Shown: piece after piece, positions 1 to 15,020 of the stretch
How positions within the stretch are numbered: the first letter of the stretch is position 1
Layout: each line of letters starts with the position of its first letter
NCBI RefSeq assembly: GCF_014645615.1
Contig: NZ_BMMB01000001.1
Coordinates: 1-64,000, forward strand
Direction: 5' to 3'
DNA length: 64,000 nt
Source: Paenibacillus hunanensis
GTDB taxonomy: Bacteria; Bacillota; Bacilli; Paenibacillales; Paenibacillaceae
Translations under genes and position numbers: made by a program
Notes under the pieces: generated by a model
What the model was told of the DNA's origin: nothing
What the model saw: only the letters and a program-made list of their open reading frames with translations
Databases searched by the model: none

Positions 1-2
1 TG

Positions 3-1418
3 GAACCGAATCAAGCGCTGGCGGACAATACCGATTATTATGTCACAGCTACGTCGGGAACGTTTATGGATTGGGGCGATCGCGAGCTGACAAACTTCAC
101 AGAGCCGAATATGTGGAGTTTCCGTACAGCGGATCATACTGCTCCGCAAGCGACATTTGAATACAGTGCTCTGAGTGGGTATCTACGTCTGAATTTCGAT
201 GAACCTGTGCAAAAGGGATATGGCTATCTGAAAATCTATGATCAGGCAACAAACGAAGTCGTTGCTTCGATTAGTTTGTGGGAGAATGAGTTCATTTCTG
301 GTTATCATATCAATTTCAAGAACCTATACGGGAACAGCGCATCGTTTCATGTGGAAGGATTGCAAGCTGGAGAAAGCTACCGAGTGATGATTTCATCTGG
401 TGGGTTATTTCAAGATTTAAACGGTAATTCATATAAAGGAACGGGCGAAGCAGGATGGAACTTCCGTATTACAAATGAAAAAAAACCTGAAACAAAGTCA
501 GATAAAAAAACAACGACATCGGGAGGGGGAGGAGTTACTGGAGTTCCCTCTACATCTCCAGTAGTTAATTCAACGCCACAGTCAGGTTTAGATACTAGTA
601 CGTCAAAATCTAGTAATCCATCAGCTTCCAATACAGGAACTGATAAAACCAAAACGCCTGCTACAATGACATCCATGCTCGTTGAACCGCAGCTTGCATC
701 ATCCGGTACAGTGAGCTTGCCAGCACCAGTAGCACCAACAGCGAACACATTTGTCCATTATTATGATGCCAAATGGGATAAATGGATTGCCGTTCCGACA
801 ACGAGTGATGGCACGACGCTGAAAGCAGATGTTCCAACGGGTTCATGGACATCGGTCATCAATAGCGAGCAGGCGGTGAAGCCTGCTGATGTAGTGAAGA
901 GCTGGGCAGTCGCGCCAGTTATGAAGCTGATGAGTCTTGGTATTGTGCAGGGAGATACCCAGGGAAATTACAATCCAAAGCAGGCAATTAATCGCTACGA
1001 AATGGCTGTTATTTTAGCGAAAACATTGCGCCTAGATGTGAATGCTCCGTCACAAGGTTCACCAGCCTCCTCAGCGAATACTCCTGACTGGGCACAGCCT
1101 TATGTACAGGCTGTAGTGAGTCAGGGTATCATGACAGGCACCAGTGACAGCTTCAACGGTAACGGTCAGGTGACACGAGAACAGCTGGCTACATTGATTG
1201 GGCGTATGCTGCCAGATTCCGCAACTACAGGCACGCCAGCAACCAATGTCACATTTAAGGACGCTTCGAAAATGTCGACCTGGGCAGTTCAGGGTATTGC
1301 GAAGGTACAGGCACTTGGATTGATGAAGGGCTATGACGATCAGAACTTCCGTCCAAAGCAGGCAGTGACACGTGAGGAAATGGCAGCAGTTATTGCGAAA
1401 GTTGTGGATATGTTGTAA
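3..1418 (+). CDS. S-layer homology (SLH) domain surface protein, 5' end outside the window
   Basis: The frame is open from the first bases of the window, so this is the C-terminal part of a larger exported protein; the first ATG at 66 is not a credible start. The N-terminal visible part, including the LADNTDYYVTATSGTF stretch and about 140 further residues, resembles SbsA-type Ig-like (Big_5) repeats. A Ser/Thr/Gly-rich linker follows, then three SLH repeats over the last ~180 residues (for example WAVAPVMKLMSLGIVQG, NRYEMAVILAK, FRPKQAVTREEMAAVIAK). SLH domains bind pyruvylated secondary cell-wall polymer, so the protein should be held on the cell surface. It converges with the beta-galactosidase gene. 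Its ligand or enzymatic role is not visible here. Confidence 0.9.
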   Translation, partial: EPNQALADNTDYYVTATSGTFMDWGDRELTNFTEPNMWSFRTADHTAPQATFEYSALSGYLRLNFDEPVQKGYGYLKIYDQATNEVVASISLWENEFISGYHINFKNLYGNSASFHVEGLQAGESYRVMISSGGLFQDLNGNSYKGTGEAGWNFRITNEKKPETKSDKKTTTSGGGGVTGVPSTSPVVNSTPQSGLDTSTSKSSNPSASNTGTDKTKTPATMTSMLVEPQLASSGTVSLPAPVAPTANTFVHYYDAKWDKWIAVPTTSDGTTLKADVPTGSWTSVINSEQAVKPADVVKSWAVAPVMKLMSLGIVQGDTQGNYNPKQAINRYEMAVILAKTLRLDVNAPSQGSPASSANTPDWAQPYVQAVVSQGIMTGTSDSFNGNGQVTREQLATLIGRMLPDSATTGTPATNVTFKDASKMSTWAVQGIAKVQALGLMKGYDDQNFRPKQAVTREEMAAVIAKVVDML

Positions 1419-1515
1419 TTGGTTATTTAGAGGAATGTCTTGCATCCTCAAAAGCTAGTAACTAAAAAACAATTGAAGCAGTACAAGAAATAATGGCAAC
1501 TAGCATCGTAAAAAG

Positions 1516-1558
1516 AAAAGCGTCAACACCTGTACTTAAATGGTGTTGACGCTTTTTG
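1516..1558. terminator. Bidirectional intrinsic terminator between convergent genes
   Basis: Stem AGCGTCAACACC / GGTGTTGACGCT with a short loop, flanked by A-rich sequence on the left and a T-run on the right. It can therefore end the SLH gene on the plus strand and the mannosidase/galactosidase operon on the minus strand. Confidence 0.85.
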
Positions 1559-1608
1559 TTGTTACTGGATCATGTTGACCCGAAATCGATTGCGAATTAC
1601 CATTTATT

Positions 1609-1684
1609 CGAACCCGAACCCGAACCCGAACCCGAACCCGAACCCGAACCCGAACCCGAACCCGAACCCGAACCCGAACCCGAA

Positions 1685-1685
<1 letters not shown>
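1609..1685. repeat. Hexanucleotide array (CGAACC), about 12 perfect units, abutting the lacZ stop codon
   Basis: Twelve perfect CGAACC units from 1609 to 1680 plus a partial unit. The last base of the array is the last base of the beta-galactosidase TAG codon (1685-1687), so the array is the start of its 3' untranslated region. The unit (CCCGAA in another phase) is closely related to the two arrays inside the same gene (CCAGAA and CCAGCA). Confidence 0.95.
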
Positions 1686-6528
<4,843 letters not shown>

Positions 6529-6531
6529 CGT

Positions 6532-9500
6532 CTACACCTCCTGTACTGTAATCAGGAAGGTACGTAGCTCATATGGCGTGATCGTAAGCTCAATCGGACG
6601 ATGCTGTACTTCACCGATCGGCTCCTCCATCAGATTACATTCCTGCCACGACACGATGTTCAGATCACTTTCAATCGTTAGCGGTGTACGCATCCCGCCA
6701 TATTCATGAATCCGTAAAATAATCGCGCTTGAATCCTCCGCTTTTTTGATCGCATCTGCGATTACATGCTCTGCGGAGAAGCGGAACAAGGAAAAGGCAG
6801 CTTGATTGCAGCTTGATACTAGATTTGACGTCGAGTTACGGGTGACTGATTGCTCTTGAATCAAGGCTTGCTCCGCCGGAATGGTCACAGCTGGCGCATT
6901 CAACTGCCATGCTTCCTGTACGGTGCCGCCATCCAGCCAATCTCCACCATGCGGATAGAGTGAATAGGTGAAGTGATGCTGTCCGTAATCTGCCATCGGA
7001 TCGGGATGAATGGCTGATTTGAGCAGGGACAGGCGTATCGTATGATCCTTGATATCATAGCCATATTTGCAATCGTTCAGCAGACTGACGCCATAGCTAC
7101 GCTCCGACAGATCCGCCCACTGATGCCCAATACTTTCAAAGCGGGCCCAATCCCAGCTTGTATTCCAGTGCGTCGGACGCTTCACATTACCAAATTGAAT
7201 ATCATACGTGGCTTCAGTGGCACGAATCTGCACGGGAAAGGCCACTTTAAGCAGCTTCTGCCGTTCCTTCCAGTCCACATCCGTTACAAAGTCGATGCGG
7301 CGGCTCGTTGTGTAAACGATCAATTGCTGTACAATCCGTGTATCCTCATAGCTCCATACGAATTCCACGATCGCGCGCAGTGCGCCAGATTCAACCAGTC
7401 TCACACTGCTTAGCGCAGTAATCTCATCCATCCGCTCCTGATAGAAAATATCAATATCCCACGCATCAAAATTCATCGGTTTATCTTCAAACAGCTGTAG
7501 TACATTGCCACGTTCTCCTATAGCCAGCACCTCGCGGTGATATTGTCGATCCGTAATACGTGTTAGTTGTCCGTTATCATTCCATTCCAGCTCATAATGA
7601 GGAGTAATCAGTTTACCCTCTTCATAGTGGAAAAATACCTCTGCTGCCTTCGCATCTATCGGTGCATCTATACTCGCATTCACATTAGTATGGGGAGTTG
7701 TAGGTGCAGTCCAATCGATAGCCGTACTTGCATTTGTACCTATGCTGTCGTCAGCTGTGGTTGCCTCAGATATTGTCGCTGTCGACTCCGCGTAATGAAT
7801 CGTGCTCCAGCCAAGAGCAGGAACCGTAGTAGCCTGTACAAGCCAGCCATCTGCTGTTTGCTGCGCAGATAAGGGTTGACCTGTCTGGTCACTCCATACA
7901 TAGTTCCCCTGTGCACATTGGTTCAACGGAATATGGACGAGTGGAGTGAGCCACCACGAAGAGCTGTTCAGCACAGTCAGCTCGCCCGATGTGGTTGGGT
8001 GAGCATGAGTAACAGCTTCAGCAGTATGAGCTTCGTGTCCACCAGCTACTATGGACACATCTTGTTTAAAAGCGAGATTGGCAACCGTGTTATCGTACCC
8101 GTTATGATCGGTGTCACTTGGAGTCTCCTCATGGATCAGCGACTGTGTTTCGCTTACCATTGGCTTCGTTCCTGCTGCTGCATTTTCTTGCGAGCGAAGG
8201 GAGAGGGACAATGGAGCTATCGGTAATGTCGCACCAGCTGCTGTTGCCCATGCATTACGCCCAATTTGTTCGGCTTCGGCATATTCGATCGTACTATCCT
8301 CATACACCTCAGCAATCGACGAGCCTGGAATAATATCATGGAATTGATTACGCAAAATAATTTTCCAGCCTTCTTCTAGTTCACTTGCCGGATAAGCCGA
8401 CCAATCGCCTGTGACCGCTGCACGCAAGGTATGCAGCCATTCCGTTTCACGATAGAGCAGCTCCAATCGACGGTTCAATAGTTTATTGTACGCCTGACTT
8501 GTATACGTACCACGATGGTATTCCAGATATAGCTCGCCATCCCACGTGTGCACATAGCTATCGGTGTGCTGGAACGTCTGCTGTAAACGGACAAAATAAT
8601 CATCAGCACGTCCGCTTTTGACTGCTGGAATCCCCGGAATGCGATCCAGCTGACGACGCAGCTCTAGCATTTCGCGTGTCACCCCACCGCCACCATCACC
8701 GAATCCGTAGGCGATCAGCATATTCTGGTTCGCTTCCTTGTCCTGATAGCTATTCCACACGCCCTGTACCGTATCTGCCTTCACATGACCGTTGTACGTA
8801 TAATAGAAGGAATTGCCGCCTTCCCAGTCATCCGGTGTCGTAATAAAGTGGGTCAGCACCTCGGAGCCATCCATACCGCGCCAGCGGAAGGTATCGCGCG
8901 GCATCCGGTTCACCTGATTCCAGCTAATCTTCGTCGTCATAAACGTATCAAAGCCTGATTTACGCAAAATTTGCGGCAATGCCCAGCTATAGCCGAACAC
9001 ATCGGGCAGCCATAAATAACGGCTCGCCACACCAAATTCCTGTTTGAAAAAGCGTGTACCGAGCAAGAATTGACGCACCAGTGATTCGCCAGAGGTCAGA
9101 TTGCAATCCGCTTCCACCCACATCCCGCCGCCAGCTTCCCAGCGACCCTCGGCAATGCGTTCTTTGATCCGCTCGTATAGCTCAGGGTAGTCATTTTTGA
9201 TATATTCATACAATTGCGGCTGAGTTTGCAGGAAAATATAATCGGGATCATGCTCCATCAGACGCAGTACAGTAGAGAAGGAGCGTGCCGCCTTTTCGCG
9301 TGTATGCTTTAATCGCCATAGCCATGCCACATCGATATGGGTATGTCCTACAGTCGTCACAAGTACCGGATGCTCCTGCTTGATCTCCTCCAGCTTGATA
9401 TTAAGATAATCATCCGCTTCAGCTACTGACGTATAAAAAGCGTCCGAGCCAGGCACAGACCAATCCAGCTTGAGTAGTGTCTGATTTAGCAGCTTGGTGA

Positions 9501-10083
9501 GCAGCGATTTTTCATACGCGGATTCGGGTAAAATCGCGATCGTTTGCAGGATCGCTTTGGACGTGTAATAGAGCCGATCGGTCGCATGATCTAACCAGCC
9601 GATCCGCGAATCACGAATCGTATGCGTCGCCTCACGTGGTACGCCGCCACCCTCCAGACCTGACCAGAGGCGAAAATCAAGCTTCGCTTCACCGGTATAA
9701 GCAGCAGGCAGAATCATCTCGATATGGTTGCTGTCCACGCCTTGATACGGATGCTCATTCCAATACGCAAGCGCCTCAAAACCTACATTATTTCCATCCT
9801 CCGTCGTACCAAAGTCAAATAGGCCGACCACTGTGCGATCCGCCCATTTTGCCGGAATGGAGATACAGGCAGAGAGCCACAAGTAGCGATCTCTGCCTGT
9901 CCAGGTTTCTCCTTTTTTCATTGTGTACGCAGCGCTATCCGCTTCTTTATGCTGCGGATAGACGCCATTCTTGCCTGCCTTATCTTCTAATGCTTCGAAT
10001 TGTTCGATCGGAAATGGATCTCGATAACGCAGTGGACCAAGCTGTTCCAGCCGCTTTTTTAATTTCTCCTCTGTAAAAAACAT
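6532..10083 (-). CDS. GH38 alpha-mannosidase
   Basis: The 1183-residue protein has the GH38 layout: N-terminal accessory region, catalytic (beta/alpha)7 domain with VGHTHIDVAWLW (zinc ligands H249 and D251), nucleophile D361 in WLPDVFGYS, zinc ligand H582 in QFHDIIPGSS, then C-terminal beta domains. Between about residues 600 and 780 lies a Thr/Ala-rich, low-complexity, poorly conserved-looking stretch before the C-terminal domain. No signal peptide is seen, indicating intracellular action on imported oligosaccharides. It follows the PfkB kinase gene closely with a strong GAGGAGG site. Family enzymes hydrolyse alpha-1,2/1,3/1,6-mannosides; linkage preference cannot be read from sequence. Confidence 0.95.
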   Translation of the reverse strand: MFFTEEKLKKRLEQLGPLRYRDPFPIEQFEALEDKAGKNGVYPQHKEADSAAYTMKKGETWTGRDRYLWLSACISIPAKWADRTVVGLFDFGTTEDGNNVGFEALAYWNEHPYQGVDSNHIEMILPAAYTGEAKLDFRLWSGLEGGGVPREATHTIRDSRIGWLDHATDRLYYTSKAILQTIAILPESAYEKSLLTKLLNQTLLKLDWSVPGSDAFYTSVAEADDYLNIKLEEIKQEHPVLVTTVGHTHIDVAWLWRLKHTREKAARSFSTVLRLMEHDPDYIFLQTQPQLYEYIKNDYPELYERIKERIAEGRWEAGGGMWVEADCNLTSGESLVRQFLLGTRFFKQEFGVASRYLWLPDVFGYSWALPQILRKSGFDTFMTTKISWNQVNRMPRDTFRWRGMDGSEVLTHFITTPDDWEGGNSFYYTYNGHVKADTVQGVWNSYQDKEANQNMLIAYGFGDGGGGVTREMLELRRQLDRIPGIPAVKSGRADDYFVRLQQTFQHTDSYVHTWDGELYLEYHRGTYTSQAYNKLLNRRLELLYRETEWLHTLRAAVTGDWSAYPASELEEGWKIILRNQFHDIIPGSSIAEVYEDSTIEYAEAEQIGRNAWATAAGATLPIAPLSLSLRSQENAAAGTKPMVSETQSLIHEETPSDTDHNGYDNTVANLAFKQDVSIVAGGHEAHTAEAVTHAHPTTSGELTVLNSSSWWLTPLVHIPLNQCAQGNYVWSDQTGQPLSAQQTADGWLVQATTVPALGWSTIHYAESTATISEATTADDSIGTNASTAIDWTAPTTPHTNVNASIDAPIDAKAAEVFFHYEEGKLITPHYELEWNDNGQLTRITDRQYHREVLAIGERGNVLQLFEDKPMNFDAWDIDIFYQERMDEITALSSVRLVESGALRAIVEFVWSYEDTRIVQQLIVYTTSRRIDFVTDVDWKERQKLLKVAFPVQIRATEATYDIQFGNVKRPTHWNTSWDWARFESIGHQWADLSERSYGVSLLNDCKYGYDIKDHTIRLSLLKSAIHPDPMADYGQHHFTYSLYPHGGDWLDGGTVQEAWQLNAPAVTIPAEQALIQEQSVTRNSTSNLVSSCNQAAFSLFRFSAEHVIADAIKKAEDSSAIILRIHEYGGMRTPLTIESDLNIVSWQECNLMEEPIGEVQHRPIELTITPYELRTFLITVQEV

Positions 10084-10101
10084 GAAGCTCCTCCTCTGTC
10101 A

Positions 10102-11067
10102 TCAGGCAATAACTTCCCAGTCGTCGACTACTTGTGTGGAATGATTTTGAATAAAGGCTGCTACGCCTGCATGATCAGGAATCCCGGTATTGCCGCCATA
10201 GGCAGATACAGATAGTGCGCCGCACGCATTGCCATATTGCAGGCATTCGCCAGCTGGCTTGCCGGTCAATACACCGTACATATAGCCTGCATTGAAGCTA
10301 TCACCTGCGCCTGTCGTATCGACCGCAGTGACCGTATAGGCGGAACGATAGGTCTGCTGACCATTCTGGATCGACACAGCACCACGGGAGCCCATTTTTA
10401 CAACCAGATGGGAAGACTGCTTTGACATGAGCGCAATCGCCTGGCGGATATCAGAGCAACCGGAGTAATGGAGCGCCTCCAGCTCATTCAGGAAAAATAC
10501 ATCCACCTCGCGCATAATCTCGAAAATACCGCTATACCACTCGCCGGTATCGTCCCAACCCACGTCAAATGAGATCGTTGTACCAAAGCTTTTGATTTTA
10601 CGGATCATCGCTAGATAGGCATCATGATTGCGACTACCCTGATAGCCTGTCATATGCACATGACGACCGTACTTCATACTATTTTCGTGCAGGTCTTCCA
10701 TTCGCACCTCGCTATTGGAGCCCATGTACGTAATAAAGGAGCGGTCTTGCTCAGGATTAAGGGCAATGGAGATGCCTGTATTATTATGCTGGCTTTGCCG
10801 GATATAGGTCGTATCGATATTCAGCTCACTGAACTCATCCAGAATGAACTGTCCATAATAGTCCTGTCCCAGCACACCGTTAAAGGCGACTTTTAAGCCC
10901 AGCTTGGCGACTGCCATGGAGAATAATGCTGCACCGCCGCCGATATGCACAAGCATATTGCTTACAAATACTTCTTGTCCCGGTTCAGGTAAATGGTCGC
11001 TTCCCGCCACAATCAGATCGATATTGGCATCACCGATGGAGACGACATCATATTGTTTGTTATCCAA
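10102..11067 (-). CDS. PfkB-family carbohydrate kinase
   Basis: A ribokinase-fold kinase of 321 residues. The N-terminal signature is VVSIGDANIDLIVAG with the glycine-rich HIGGGAALFSMAVAKLG, and the C-terminal signature is DTTGAGDSFNAG with catalytic base D256. It probably phosphorylates a sugar released by the operon, for example mannose or a product of the isomerase, but PfkB substrate specificity cannot be assigned from these motifs. The start is a TTG preceded by GGGGGA at good spacing. It lies between the second permease gene and the GH38 gene in the same operon. Confidence 0.9.
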   Translation of the reverse strand: MDNKQYDVVSIGDANIDLIVAGSDHLPEPGQEVFVSNMLVHIGGGAALFSMAVAKLGLKVAFNGVLGQDYYGQFILDEFSELNIDTTYIRQSQHNNTGISIALNPEQDRSFITYMGSNSEVRMEDLHENSMKYGRHVHMTGYQGSRNHDAYLAMIRKIKSFGTTISFDVGWDDTGEWYSGIFEIMREVDVFFLNELEALHYSGCSDIRQAIALMSKQSSHLVVKMGSRGAVSIQNGQQTYRSAYTVTAVDTTGAGDSFNAGYMYGVLTGKPAGECLQYGNACGALSVSAYGGNTGIPDHAGVAAFIQNHSTQVVDDWEVIA

Positions 11068-11120
11068 TGAACATCCCCCATTTAAGTTAAAGGCATGACG
11101 TGCTCAAATTTGGACTGGAA

Positions 11121-12020
11121 TCAGCCTTTTACTGAACCGACCATAATGCCCTGTACAAAATATTTCTGAATAAACGGATAAATGCTAGCAATCGGTACAA
11201 TCGAGATGATGACCATCGCCATCTTCATCGATTCACTCGTTACCGTGCTTGATGCGCTCATCATCGCGTTCATCGACAGATTTTTACGCATTGCTTCTGC
11301 GGCAGTCAGCATCTGCTGGAGTACGGTTTGCAGTGGACGCAGCTTCTCATCGGTCACATAAAAGGCACCGGAGAACCAGTCATTCCAGTGCATGACCCCG
11401 TTGAACAGGCAGATTACCGAGAGCACTGGCATACTGAGTGGAAAATAAATGCGGAATAGCACCTGGAAGTCATGCGCACCATCGATCTTCGCGGATTCCT
11501 CCATACTCGGATCGATCGATTGGAAAAATGTACGAACGAGAATCAGATTCCACGCGCTATACAGAGTGGGGATAATATACACCCAGATCGTATTGTTCAG
11601 GTGGAACATTTTCAGCACCATGAAAAAGGGAATAATTCCGCCGTTGAACAGCATCGTGAAGACGATAAACATACTCGCAATACCAACGCCCGGCAGATTG
11701 CGATTTTTCAGTGCAAAGGCAGCCATTGCGGTTAGTAATACACTCACTGCCGTACCGACAATCGTACGGAAAAGGGTCACTTCCAAACCGTTAATCACAG
11801 CTGGATTTTTGAATACTTCGATATAGTTGGACACGCTGAATATCCGCGGCCAGAAAGCGATCCCGCCGAGTGAAGCATCTTTACCATCATTGAAGGACAG
11901 CGCCAGAATGTTAACGAGCGGTAGCAAAATAATAATCGATAATGACGCAAGCAGGATGTAGTTGACGATCGTTGCGATGCGTTCGTTAAGAGGCGTTTTG
12001 CCTACAGCATGTTGATCCAT
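11121..12020 (-). CDS. ABC sugar transporter permease, CUT1 (YtcP/LplC type)
   Basis: A 299-residue membrane protein with about six hydrophobic helices and the binding-protein-dependent permease EAA-type loop (SMEESAKIDGAHDFQVLFRIYFPLSMPV). The C-terminus FVQGIMVGSVKG is typical of the LplC/YtcP subfamily. It pairs with the LplB-type permease and the lipoprotein next to it. No ATPase gene is present in the operon; CUT1 systems of this type commonly share a genome-wide MsmX-like ATPase, which is the likely partner here (inference). Confidence 0.93.
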   Translation of the reverse strand: MDQHAVGKTPLNERIATIVNYILLASLSIIILLPLVNILALSFNDGKDASLGGIAFWPRIFSVSNYIEVFKNPAVINGLEVTLFRTIVGTAVSVLLTAMAAFALKNRNLPGVGIASMFIVFTMLFNGGIIPFFMVLKMFHLNNTIWVYIIPTLYSAWNLILVRTFFQSIDPSMEESAKIDGAHDFQVLFRIYFPLSMPVLSVICLFNGVMHWNDWFSGAFYVTDEKLRPLQTVLQQMLTAAEAMRKNLSMNAMMSASSTVTSESMKMAMVIISIVPIASIYPFIQKYFVQGIMVGSVKG

Positions 12021-12049
12021 CCGTATAACCTCCGTTTCCTGTCCATATA

Positions 12050-12074
12050 CCGGAGCGAGTCAAGCTCGCCCCGG
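12050..12074 (-). promoter_or_regulatory. RNA hairpin between solute-binding protein and permease genes
   Basis: On the transcribed (minus) strand CCGGGGCGAG pairs with CTCGCTCCGG across a 5-nt loop, with one pair being G-U. The wobble works only in minus-strand RNA. No T-run follows, so it looks like an mRNA-stabilising or processing hairpin that could keep the binding-protein message more abundant than the downstream genes. Confidence 0.5.
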
Positions 12075-12122
12075 CTACAGAAGGGATGAAAATGTCAGTC
12101 CAAGTCATCGTAGCTTCGTCGA

Positions 12123-13847
12123 TCAGAAGAATGCGTCGATGTAGAAAACAACCGAGCTCGGATCTTTATCATATTTCTGTTGCAGATATTGCTCGTATTG
12201 CTCCACGCCAGCCGCTTTGAGCTGTGCACGATAATCATCCAGAATCTTCGTCGCTTCAGTCATATCCTTGGCAAAGAAGGCTTGCACAAGCACGTCCTTG
12301 TACGAATCGAGTACAGGCTTCAGCGAAGCTTCAATGTCCGGTACTTCAGACAGATAGGACGCAGCGGTGTAACCATCCCAGTATTTATATTTCGGATTGC
12401 CATAGTTCATCAGCTCAAAATACAGCTTGTAACGATCTGGCTGGGAATTGGCACCACGGATCAATTCGCCAAAGTCTTTATTGTTGTTCACATCCGTTTT
12501 ACCAAGCAGGCTACCCCAGAAGTAAGGAATCGTATTGCGCTCATCCTGTGGGCTATTGTTCAGGATCGACAGCACTTTGTCTGTGAAAATGTACTGACCT
12601 TTATCGTTGATCTTGTAATCCTCACCTTCGATACCGTAGTTCCACAGTGCTTTACCTTCTTTACTTGCCAGATAGTCAGCGAACTGTACGATTTGCTCTG
12701 GATTTTTGGTCGTGGCTGGAATCGCCCATACCTGACTACCGGATTTCGCTTTTTCGTAGATCGCATCCTCGCCCTTGTAGTTGTACATTTGATCCATTGG
12801 CAGATACTTCGTTTTCTCGAACATGGTTAGGGAATCTGGTGCGATGTTCATATAAGGCGAGATCGCATAGGAGCCATTGTTGTACGCTTCCTCTGCACGA
12901 ACACCATCCATGTTAAATGCTTCTTTATCAAGCAGACCAGCTTTCAGCAGCTTTTGAACAAAATCGATGCTTTTTAGGGCGTAGTCGGTTTCAGCTACGT
13001 GCTTGACCTTGCCATCCTGTACATCGAATTGGGTACCGTTACCGAAGTCGTAGTTTTTGAACAGGCTGCTTACGACCTGACCGCCCCATTTACGAGGGCC
13101 AATGACTGTGATTGGTTTACCGTTATTGTCTTTGAAGTTGCCCGCTTTGATCTTCATCGCTAGATTGAACAGGTCATCCTGTGTTTTGATAGAGGTTGGG
13201 TCTACATTCAGCGCTTTAGCGATATCGGCGCGAATCCACATGCCACCGCGATAGTGAATACGGTCAGCATCTGTTGTATTCTTAGCAGGGATGTTCATAT
13301 GAATGAAGTATACTTTGCCATCGAAGTCTGGACGGAACATGATGTTCTCGCGTGTATCACGTGGTAGGAAGTCCGGATCGAGATAGTTTTTCAGTACCTT
13401 CGTGTTTTCCAGATATGGACGCAGATCGGTGAACATGCCTTCACGCGCTGCTTTGAGCAGAACTGGCATTTCTGGACGACCCCCATGATCCAGATACGCT
13501 TCGATCACATCAGGCAGATCGCCAGTAGCGAGTGCAACCGTCAGCTCTTGCAGACCGTCAGCGGCACCGCTGGATTGCCAGTTCATCGTCATCCCGGTTT
13601 TTTCTTTGATTTTCTGGGCAACCGGGTTATTGACCTGATCATCAGGAAGCTGGGCACCATCGCCCTCAAGGAAGATGCGACCGGTGACATCACGATTGGC
13701 GATAAAGCCATTTTCACCGGATTTGCGACCGTCAGCAGCGACGGTGCTGGCAGCATCATTTGTGTCGGAGGAGCAGGCAGACAGGATGGTAACCATGATC
13801 AACATAAGGGCAAGCGTAAAGGACAGACGATGCGTAATCTTTTTCAA
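12123..13847 (-). CDS. Extracellular solute-binding lipoprotein of the ABC sugar transporter
   Basis: A lipoprotein signal peptide (MKKITHRLSF...TILSAC, lipobox LSAC) is followed by a ~550-residue family-1-like binding protein related to LplA. It would capture oligosaccharides outside the membrane for the two permeases either side of it. The chosen start is TTG at 13847, which gives the usual MKK-type signal start at 6 nt from GGGGTG. The alternative GTG at 13856 lies inside that ribosome site. The large size (574 residues) is usual for Paenibacillus-type LplA proteins that take complex glycans. Confidence 0.92.
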   Translation of the reverse strand: MKKITHRLSFTLALMLIMVTILSACSSDTNDAASTVAADGRKSGENGFIANRDVTGRIFLEGDGAQLPDDQVNNPVAQKIKEKTGMTMNWQSSGAADGLQELTVALATGDLPDVIEAYLDHGGRPEMPVLLKAAREGMFTDLRPYLENTKVLKNYLDPDFLPRDTRENIMFRPDFDGKVYFIHMNIPAKNTTDADRIHYRGGMWIRADIAKALNVDPTSIKTQDDLFNLAMKIKAGNFKDNNGKPITVIGPRKWGGQVVSSLFKNYDFGNGTQFDVQDGKVKHVAETDYALKSIDFVQKLLKAGLLDKEAFNMDGVRAEEAYNNGSYAISPYMNIAPDSLTMFEKTKYLPMDQMYNYKGEDAIYEKAKSGSQVWAIPATTKNPEQIVQFADYLASKEGKALWNYGIEGEDYKINDKGQYIFTDKVLSILNNSPQDERNTIPYFWGSLLGKTDVNNNKDFGELIRGANSQPDRYKLYFELMNYGNPKYKYWDGYTAASYLSEVPDIEASLKPVLDSYKDVLVQAFFAKDMTEATKILDDYRAQLKAAGVEQYEQYLQQKYDKDPSSVVFYIDAFF

Positions 13848-13918
13848 TGAAATCACCCCAAATGAATTATTTTCATATGTCGTTGTACTCAGGTCAGGTG
13901 CATGGATAGAGCCATGTA

Positions 13919-14890
13919 CTACCAGAGACTGGATTCATTTTTGCTAAAGCGTTTGACCAGATAGTTGGTTACGATAACGAGGATCAGACCGACCAGACCC
14001 TGTAGCAGACCGACCGCAGCACCGTAGCCGTATTGACCCTGCATCATACCGACACGCAGGACGTAGGTATCGAGAATATCGGAGAAGTCAGAGTTACCTG
14101 CGGTACGTAGTAGCCAGTTTTGCTCGTAGCCTGTAGTGAGCAGGCTGCCGATATCGAGAATGAATAGAATCGCGATTGTTGGGCGAATCGATGGCAAGGT
14201 GATATGCCAGATTTTGCGCCATTTGCTCGCACCGTCCATCTCGGCGGCTTCATATAGCGTGGGATCAATGCTCGCCATTGAAGCAAGATAGATAATCGAG
14301 CCCCAGCCGATATTTTTCCATACATAGGTAAGGAACATGATGAGGTAAAAGTAATGACCATCCATCATATAAAACGTGCTTCCATCGCCACCAAGCGCAG
14401 CTACGAACTGGTTGAAAATACCATCATCCGGTGCAAGCACCTTGGTCGTGAAGGCAGCGACGACAACCCAGGAGAGGAAGTAGGGTAGGTAGGAGATCGT
14501 TTGCGTCATCGACTTGAACCATTTGGTGCGTAGCTCGTTGAGCATAAGCGCCAGCAGGATTGGAAACGGGAAGTAGACGATGATTTTCAGGAAGCCGACA
14601 ATGAAGGTGTTAGCGATCAATTGTGCCGCATCCGGGTACGAGAAGAAGAGCTTGAAGTAACGCATACCGACCCACGGACCACCGAACATCCCGCCATTAA
14701 AGCGGAACTCCTTGAACGCCATTACCAGTCCAGCCATTGGTAAATAGGAAAAGATTGCGAAAAAGATTAAACACGGCAGGAGCATCAGATACAGGTAGCG
14801 GTTGGCAACGATTGTTTTCCATAATCCCGCTGAAGCGGCTTTTTTAGCTTTGCTTCTTTTTTTGGACATCGAATCCAGTTCGGCTTGCAT
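13919..14890 (-). CDS. ABC sugar transporter permease, CUT1 (LplB type)
   Basis: A 323-residue inner-membrane permease with a basic N-terminus (SKKRSKAKKAA), six or so membrane helices and the EAA loop LYEAAEMDGASKWRKIWHITLP. The start MQAELDSM at 14890 is preferred because AAAGGAG lies 7 nt upstream; the earlier ATG at 14908 overlaps that ribosome site. It is followed by the solute-binding protein gene and works with the permease at 11121-12020. Confidence 0.93.
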   Translation of the reverse strand: MQAELDSMSKKRSKAKKAASAGLWKTIVANRYLYLMLLPCLIFFAIFSYLPMAGLVMAFKEFRFNGGMFGGPWVGMRYFKLFFSYPDAAQLIANTFIVGFLKIIVYFPFPILLALMLNELRTKWFKSMTQTISYLPYFLSWVVVAAFTTKVLAPDDGIFNQFVAALGGDGSTFYMMDGHYFYLIMFLTYVWKNIGWGSIIYLASMASIDPTLYEAAEMDGASKWRKIWHITLPSIRPTIAILFILDIGSLLTTGYEQNWLLRTAGNSDFSDILDTYVLRVGMMQGQYGYGAAVGLLQGLVGLILVIVTNYLVKRFSKNESSLW

Positions 14891-15020
14891 AGCACGACTC
14901 CTTTCCATTTTAAAAGGTGCGGGAACTGGATGTTACCCGACTAATAAATAGCTGATCACACTGTAATCCATGAGGGCTGCCGTATTGCTTATGAATAGGG
15001 AGGGGAGAAGCCGGGAACGC

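Noticed and set aside
7042..8347. Several plus-strand open frames opposite the GH38 gene
   Set aside because: They cover the coding strand of a well-conserved mannosidase and lack start signals or family features.
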